From assembly GCA_948470475.1 (NCBI GenBank), contig OX419335.1, positions 34,455,319-34,519,318 on the forward strand: a DNA stretch of 64,000 nucleotides, read 5' to 3'. The notes beneath the pieces were generated by a model that saw only the letters and a program-made list of their open reading frames with translations, ran no database searches and was not told the DNA's origin. Origin of the DNA: Galaxea fascicularis. Lineage: Eukaryota > Cnidaria > Anthozoa > Scleractinia > Euphylliidae. Positions 60,501 to 64,000 of the stretch are shown piece by piece. Each line of letters begins with the position of its first letter. The stretch's first letter is position 1. The translations under genes and the position numbers were made by a program.

Positions 60501-62998
60501 AATGGTTCTCCTGATTATATCTGTCCAGTATACTCGGTCCTCCACTGCGTCGTACCCTATCGCAGCGGGGTACCTCATGACGTCTGGTAAAGGTAGAGAA
60601 CGAAGCGATCGAGAGTCATGAGGAGACACCTTCATTATCTTGCGCTTGTAGGAATCAGCAAATAGTAGAAATTCTTCGGTAGCTGTTAACGAAATGTTTA
60701 GGATAGAGTAAGCTGTTAACTGCAAAGCTAGAGTTGTGATAGTACTCCTAGATTGATATATAATATTTCCATGGAATTCGTCTTTCTGATTTTGATTATT
60801 TCTCTAGCTCTCAAGGATGGTGACTTTAAATACCGTGAGAAGTATTTTTGCGCGGTTTAGAATTGTGGGAAAAGCAGATCTAATGAAGAGCTATTGGAAA
60901 TTAAAAAGAAACTTGGGGGCAACTACACACAATTTTCAGAGATAATTTGGCTAAAGTACTGCAAAAAGGCTTTACAAAAAGTAACAAGGTATAACATTTG
61001 TTTCCAAATTGAGGTGCAACTATCATTCCTTTTTGGATCCCGGCGTTTACACAAAGACCTGCCTTTCCAAGCTGCAATTTGTTTTATTATTCATTTAATA
61101 AAGTTATCGTTGTTGTTCTGTCATATTAAACCGCACGAAAATTGTTTGTTTCATAAAGTGTCCTGAAAAAACCGTTTTATCTCGGGTTGTTCCGAGATGG
61201 GTAGAACTTATAGCCAGTAACCAAAGCAAGCAAACTCCTTTACATTGGGAAAAAAGTCTGCAATAAGCAGTCACAAACTACACTACAAAACGAACTTTTC
61301 TGACCAGAACATATTAGAATTCGAGCGAGCATTATTTTTTGATAATTAAGGGCATGGACATTCTGTTTAGCCTCTCGGCGCGTGGACACTTTATTGTAAG
61401 CCCAGTCGAATTCTCGCTGTGTAGTGTGCGACCACACAGCACTAAGGTGAACCTATGTTTACATACATAATCGGTTTCTGTAAGGTTCAGTTGATCATTA
61501 ATGAACTTAAACCTTGAGGACATTTTGTTTAACCATTTAACCCTCAGAGAGTGACCAATGTTTCATTTCTTTTTACAATAACACTGTTAAAACAAACAGG
61601 AGGGTTGTGAGAAAAAAGGAAGTGATCAACAAGTAACAAAGGTCTTGATTGTTTAACAAATTCTCCTCATTATGTGGCAAACAGTGTGGAGAATATACAT
61701 GCTAATATTAGGGTTTCAATGGGAGAATTTAAAGTTCCATCGTCACAAAGGATAAATCCGTCAAAGAACGTAACAATCAGTAAATCAGTGGGCTAAACAA
61801 AATAATGGACAGCAATTATACAACTACCATTAAATTATTGTTTTTAGCATTGCTTACCAGGGTGACACGTTTTTCGATCTGGTTGCAGAAAAAGGACATC
61901 GGGGCACGCGCACTCACTGCCGGTAGATGCCAGTAAACAAATATGGCTACAGCCACCATTAGCATACTGGCAGGAAGAATTACCTGGAAAAAGAAATAAT
62001 TTTGTAGAATGCATATATGAGAAAAAAGAGATCCTTTTATGTCAAGTCAGCTAGCTGGGGTTATGGTGCGATTTCCAGAAAACTTCCTTTCCGATTAATT
62101 CCTACAACTAAAGTTAGTTGTTCGGTAGTTATCATGTTTAGAACGATTGGTGCACTCTCTCTAATGAAAGTAAGCGATACTGACATTAAAGTTGGTACAT
62201 AATCACAAGGGCCATGAAGTTTTTTAAACAATAACACTCGCGGACAATGTCATTTCATAACGTTAATGTAACTGTTACAGGTATTATAACGATCATCATG
62301 CATCATACCAAAAATAATTTGCTTGCTATTTTAGGGCACGTTTTATGGCAGCGATTCTAAAACTAGTATAGTTGGAATTTATTTTTGGTGCGTTCTTTTT
62401 TCTTATTCTCTATTCTAATGGGCCATTTCCGAGTTCGCTTGAGCCTCTATTTCAAAGCGAGTCAAAGTGCGAAAGTTTTGTGATGGTAATAAGTTCAGCG
62501 TTCCATATGAGCGAAAACTTATTTTCATTACAAAGACTTCGCACTTAGACTCGCTTTGAAATAGAGGCTCAAGCGATCTCGGAAATGGCCTATTCCGAAA
62601 TCCTAAGAATCTATTCCGGTTATTCCCCTACGTCATGTAGTTCTTCCTCATTTGTTTACTAGTCTCCAGTCTAACGCGGCAAGTTTTCAATCGGCTTTCA
62701 AAATATTAATAGTTTTTTTTTTCTTATTGTGTCAGTTTCCCATCATTCTAATCATTCCCATTATTTACATTCTCATTCAGGAAGAACCCAAACAAACGCA
62801 CAATTGCGTTAACGGAAGGGTGCCAGAGCTGATGTACATGATCTACACAAAAATACTGCTCGCAGCAAAATTAATATGTTTCGCAAAACTTACCATGAAA
62901 CATTTGCTCACTAACGTTATACCCATGAATATTAAAGTACGTTCCAGACATGCGAGTGATAAAAGCTGTGACGTTTCTCCCATCTTTAGAATTAGAAT
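45236..62998 (-). CDS. LRP-like YWTD/EGF transmembrane receptor (5' end not in window)
   Basis: Exons read from the minus strand: partial 62998-62894, 61983-61858, 60682-60280, 59905-59505, 58204-58079, 55538-55127, 53712-53312, 52849-52733, 52489-52163, 50956-50916, 49818-49736, 48743-48457, 47318-47183, 45593-45236. All phases agree, and 1071 codons follow the partial exon. Order: EGF, propeller 1, EGF, propeller 2, EGF, Ser/Thr-rich segment with EGF, short linker, Cys-pair and RKKR module, transmembrane helix, tail with FDNPGY. LDL-receptor relatives use such propellers for ligand binding and pH-dependent release, and FxNPxY for clathrin uptake. No LDL-A repeats are seen, unlike LRP4/5/6. 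The signal peptide and start are off the right edge or were lost. Ligand unknown. Confidence 0.85.
45786..46274. mobile_element. MITE, CAGGGGCACAAAACGA ends
   Basis: Left CAGGGGCACAAAACGACCAA at 45787, right TTCGTTTTGTGCCCCTG at 46257-46273. The same end sequence occurs in the element at 54690-55070. It sits in the last intron of the LRP-like gene. Internal GCCAGC repeats. Confidence 0.6.
47183..47318 (-). CDS. LRP-like gene: transmembrane exon
   Basis: [19 protein letters not shown], then [10 protein letters not shown]: a 24-residue hydrophobic helix followed by a basic stop-transfer (RCRR). Confidence 0.9.
47928..48130 (-). mobile_element. MITE-like repeat, TTAAGGTGGCTCTGA family
   Basis: Inverted copy of the repeat at 19086-19270, sharing AATTTAAGGTGGCTCTGA and AAAATTAAGGGTGCTTTTA. 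It lies in the intron between the TM exon and the juxtamembrane exon. Confidence 0.55.
48457..50956 (-). CDS. LRP-like gene: juxtamembrane module with RKKR site
   Basis: Exons 50956-50916 ([12 protein letters not shown]), 49818-49736 ([19 protein letters not shown], then GSGECV) and 48743-48457 ([35 protein letters not shown]). A Cys pair is followed by a basic RKKR, the furin-type pattern, then a hydrophobic strand pattern before a Pro/Gln-rich linker. From memory, similar Cys-pair + basic + DIxIL modules precede TM helices in other cnidarian membrane proteins; not a named domain to me. Confidence 0.7.
49481..49548 (-). mobile_element. tRNA-like SINE head
   Basis: Minus-strand reading gives GGGAGCAGGGCTGGCGCAGT (A box), then GGTTCGATTT (B box); the same head as the SINE at 588. 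The body is missing. Confidence 0.65.
50431..50588. mobile_element. MITE with ~70-bp inverted repeats
   Basis: AAATCGCACGACCTTGTCGT starts the left arm and ACGACAAGGTCGTGCGATTT ends the right. The arms meet near 50510. A second pair with AGTACATTCAACAAAATT ends (50597-50728) adjoins it. Confidence 0.8.
51030..51850. mobile_element. Cluster of Penelope-like terminal repeats with hammerhead-like motifs
   Basis: Three copies of one block: inverted at 51040-51260 and 51400-51600, forward at 51600-51850. The forward copy has CTCTGATGATGACTTCCGCT then CAGGTTGTCGAAACGTCAGT (51725-51765), a CUGAUGA / GAAAC hammerhead core with an extended stem. The second copy has lost GAAACGTC. CGATCGTCCGGGTGAGT-like ends occur in each. 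No RT is present. Confidence 0.6.
52163..52489 (-). CDS. LRP-like gene: mucin-like segment and EGF
   Basis: 109 aa. The first 70 residues are rich in Ser, Thr and Pro, likely O-glycosylated. Then [20 protein letters not shown] and [10 protein letters not shown], a hEGF-type domain (CKNGGTC) with a shorter third loop. Confidence 0.85.
52733..52849 (-). CDS. LRP-like gene: EGF-like module 3
   Basis: 117 bp. Reads [20 protein letters not shown], then [14 protein letters not shown]. It closes propeller 2 as in other LRPs. Confidence 0.88.
53312..55538 (-). CDS. LRP-like gene: second YWTD beta-propeller (two exons)
   Basis: Exons 55538-55127 and 53712-53312, about 270 aa. Motifs: [45 protein letters not shown]. 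The exon split falls at the same blade as in propeller 1, so the module arose by exon duplication. Confidence 0.9.
54690..55070. mobile_element. MITE, CAGGGGCACACAACGA ends
   Basis: Left end TTTCAGGGGCACACAACGAG at 54686; right end TTTGTCGTTGGTTGCCCCTG at 55045-55064. Internal CCTTCCGAAAACGCTAG blocks occur twice. It sits in the intron between the two exons of propeller 2 (53712 to 55127). Confidence 0.55.
55797..55945. mobile_element. Short MITE
   Basis: Left GGTCCCGAGGGGAACAG, right CTGTTCCCCAAGGGACC, inverted. Between them are GTCTCTGG and AATCTCAATG repeats. Confidence 0.65.
56330..56520 (+). mobile_element. SINE with tRNA-like head
   Basis: The head near 56330-56390 reads as a tRNA-like fold in inverse (AGCTTAGTTGGTAGAGCACT, A box). 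The body (TTTGTGGGTTCATAAAAAAC, AATGAGAGTGAATACATATG, AATGTATTTGAACTG) matches 34235-34345. Orientation is uncertain. Confidence 0.55.
56854..57617. mobile_element. TIR element with 9-bp target duplication, Mutator-like, carrying an ORF
   Basis: Perfect 18-bp inverted ends (CATTCTCGTCCCCAGAGC and its inverse), flanked by AGCAACAAC at 56845-56853 and 57618-57626. Nine-base duplications are typical of Mutator-like elements. No transposase; a 174-codon minus frame (57590-57066) fills it. TIR relatives are seen at 22405-22787. A palindrome ACATCCGG...CCGGATGT lies near 56937. Confidence 0.72.
57066..57590 (-). CDS. 174-aa ORF inside the TIR element, function unknown
   Basis: An open frame of 174 codons (an inner Met about 54 codons in, at [17 protein letters not shown], is an alternative). 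Middle part [20 protein letters not shown] and [13 protein letters not shown] recognise no family. No splice sites are suggested. It could be a captured host gene fragment (Pack-type element), an element-specific gene or chance. Its length without stops in AT-rich sequence makes chance less likely but not excluded. Confidence 0.35.
   Translation of the reverse strand: MTSSSGRARKFEVFHWLTKNECAAEMKIRKQYAFHSDPPWHAFQTNKYKSSGNMATTPKKTYQFPRNQSFACNDIIHDRNNPLLLFGSSREAEKIRLNFQNLTRIILNADDPYPKKIYLPCKIKLESAVGFKNLYVTFQNPSVKYINNHVTAYKAAFCSTFKTKPPNQRFLEPI
58079..58204 (-). CDS. LRP-like gene: EGF-like module 2
   Basis: 126 bp, the same length and phase as the module at 61858. Reads [20 protein letters not shown], then [16 protein letters not shown]. 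Confidence 0.9.
58345..58553. repeat. Repeat shared with 63175-63388
   Basis: GATTGTAGAATAAAAAAGCT, GCATTTTTAATACCAAGCCT, GTGAGCTTGTTTTAGA and AATTGGCCTTGGCTGCATGT occur in both, with about 90 percent identity by eye. This copy lies in the intron between propeller 1 and EGF 2. Confidence 0.8.
58590..58670. repeat. Inverted repeat with 30-bp arms
   Basis: CTGGCCCCTCTCTCTGTCAC then GCAACGCTACG against TAGCGTAGCGTTGCGTGGCG then GAAAGAGGGGCCAG. It could form a stable hairpin. Confidence 0.8.
58850..59325. mobile_element. Repeat element with TACCCTATTTCAG units
   Basis: GGGGGTGGGGTGTAC at the left and GTACCCCCCCCC at the right are inverted. Between them are six or more copies of TACCCTATTTCAGACCAAAA with variants. 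It ends 180 bp from the 59505 exon. Class unknown; a cnidarian MITE is likely. Confidence 0.55.
59505..60682 (-). CDS. LRP-like gene: first complete YWTD beta-propeller (two exons)
   Basis: Exons 60682-60280 and 59905-59505 give about 267 aa, a six-blade propeller. Motifs: [15 protein letters not shown] (degenerate blade), VYWTD, LYWTD, MYWTD, LYWVD, LYLTD. Each is followed by the Gly/Leu-rich spacing typical of the repeats ([19 protein letters not shown]). Confidence 0.9.
60894..61857. other. Intron between EGF 1 and propeller 1, no feature
   Basis: Intron (60683-61857). Several short frames occur but none with splice context. I see no repeat that I can name. Confidence 0.5.
61858..61983 (-). 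CDS. LRP-like gene: EGF-like module 1
   Basis: 126 bp, phase 1-1. Reads [20 protein letters not shown], then [16 protein letters not shown]: six cysteines in the LDL-receptor type EGF order. Twin of 58079-58204. Confidence 0.9.
62420..62591. mobile_element. MITE with 53-bp inverted repeats
   Basis: GGCCATTTCCGAGTTCGCTT then GAGCCTCTATTTCAAAGCGA against the inverse at 62539-62591 (two or three mismatches). Confidence 0.82.
62894..62998 (-). CDS. Partial YWTD-exon at the 5' edge of the receptor gene
   Basis: [20 protein letters not shown], then [12 protein letters not shown], ends with a GTAAGT donor and the same phase as the homologous exon ends at 59505 and 53312. Only the last 35 of about 134 residues are present. 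Upstream it runs into a retroelement tail with ATT microsatellite (63001-63140), TGAT repeat (63148-63178) and duplicated intron sequence. Confidence 0.75.
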
Positions 62999-63004
62999 AG
63001 TAGG

Positions 63005-63103
63005 ATGAAATTGTAAAAACTATTTTATAATTAGTATAAGGTTTAAAATTGTAAAGCGCTATGAATAATTAGTATTAATAGCGCTATATAAATGAATTAT
63101 ATG

Positions 63104-63138
<35 letters not shown>

Positions 63139-63146
63139 CTTCTTTG

Positions 63147-63177
<31 letters not shown>

Positions 63178-63180
63178 AGA
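63005..63180 (+). mobile_element. Retroelement 3' tail with ATT and TGAT repeats
   Basis: AAAGCGCTATGAATAATTAG, then AGCGCTATATAAATG, then (ATT)n at 63105-63136, the end type of many metazoan LINE/SINE elements (from memory). A (TGAT)n run follows at 63148-63178. Confidence 0.55.
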
Positions 63181-63388
63181 ATCAAAAAGCTAACTACAAA
63201 GGCATTTTTAATACCAAGCCTTTATTAGTAAGATATCGCACAGTGAGCTTGTTTTAGACAATTTAATTGGCCTTGGCTGCATGTTTTCGATCGACGATTC
63301 TTGAATAATGGTTATACCCCTTTTCGCTTTCCAATATTAGCCCCTCACTTGTCACCGTATGTTTTGTCGGGACTTTCAAACCTTAAGC
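63175..63388. repeat. Repeat shared with 58345-58553
   Basis: Same blocks as the copy at 58345. Here it follows the TGAT run and precedes the Harbinger-type element. Confidence 0.8.
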
Positions 63389-64000
63389 CCCGGCCAAACG
63401 ATCGCAACATTTAGCGCAACATATCCTAACATTGTTGGCCGCAACATGTTGCGCGCGTTTGGCCACCCTGTTGCGACATGTTGCGATATGTTGCGTGTTG
63501 TTGGCTCAAATTTGAAAATGGTCAAATTTTTCACTCAACATTTGTGGATGTTGCATGATGTTGTGGTCGTTTGGCCAGGTTCGTGCAACAATGTTGCGTC
63601 TGGGCATGCACACTAGCTCGATTTGTTTTTTAAAACGTTATTTCTAAACATGGAGGAAAGTGGCGCGCAATTTGAATTGTGCAAAAACTAGAAGAAATCA
63701 CCGAGGAAGACATTTCCCTGAAAACCGTCACGTCTTCAATCATCAGCTCCTGTACTATGTTGGCAAAGTAGCCCTTCTGCTGTCTTCTCTTGATCCACAA
63801 CCTTGTTTTTCCTCTTTTTACCTCTCTCTCGTCGTCCTCTACAAGCAGCACTAGAGAACATGCCACAACTTTGCAACGCCAAAGGCGAAATCGCTGGTGA
63901 ACATACTCCATGTTTACGTCCGGGACAAATATTCGCTGAAAGTATTGCGTAGACTGTTGCTTGATGTTGCATGCGTTTGGCCAGCTCTTCGCAACATGAT
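63389..64000 (-). mobile_element. Harbinger-type element, truncated by the window edge
   Basis: Starts GGCCAAACGATCGCAACATT (63393). GGCCAAACG-type ends and CAACATGTTGC palindromes recur (63433-63480, 63970-63990). Minus-strand frames (63911-63640, shifted near 63770) encode KTRLWIKRRQQKGYFANIVQ, then ELMIEDVTVFREM, resembling the N-terminus of PIF/Harbinger nucleases (R-W-x-RR, ELxxED, FRxM). The catalytic DDE region is missing, so it is internally deleted. Confidence 0.65.

Overview
This is eukaryotic DNA, most likely from an anthozoan cnidarian (stony coral or close relative). The evidence is AT-rich sequence, genes in many short exons with GT-AG introns, vertebrate-like protein families, and dense relics of tRNA-derived SINEs, Penelope-like, LINE and DIRS-like retroelements and many TIR/MITE elements. 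The species assignment is inference. No bacterial operons, rRNA or CRISPR loci are present. Gene models below were built by hand from homology remembered for each family, intron phase and splice consensus; every internal exon boundary was checked for phase agreement.

Layout. (1) 1-17,100: a secreted or membrane-anchored DNA/RNA non-specific endonuclease (ENDOD1-like) gene on the minus strand runs off the left edge (exons 5580-5502, 4862-4575, 322-12). A second, dead copy is split by an apparent inversion: its exons 1-2 lie on the plus strand (16064-17040) and its exons 3-4 on the minus strand (11253-8728). A solo LTR, a LINE 3' end, and a TIR element containing Penelope reverse transcriptase sit between the halves. 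(2) 17,100-23,100: gene-poor, repeat-rich. (3) 23,128-27,296: CUTA, six exons, minus strand. (4) 28,086-37,924: CCNB1IP1 (HEI10), plus strand, eleven coding exons and 282 aa, head-to-head with CUTA across 789 bp. Its third intron holds an antisense DIRS-like retrotransposon. The last exon and 3' flank lie in a 3.78-kb tandem duplication (37301-41083 and 41084-44870). (5) 45,236 to at least 62,998: an LRP-like receptor on the minus strand, with YWTD propeller and EGF modules, a Ser/Thr-rich mucin-like stretch, an unusual juxtamembrane module with an RKKR site, one transmembrane helix and a tail with an FDNPGY endocytosis motif. Its N-terminus is off the right edge or lost. (6) 63,005-64,000: repeats and part of a Harbinger-type transposon.

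Working together: the genes are unrelated housekeeping, meiotic and receptor genes, not a pathway. CUTA and CCNB1IP1 probably share a bidirectional promoter region. The most notable features are the recent terminal-exon duplication and a 16-nt microexon in CCNB1IP1, the inversion-split nuclease copy, a transposon with perfect 18-bp TIRs and a 9-bp target duplication carrying a 174-codon ORF inside another repeat, and the unusual domain order of the receptor.
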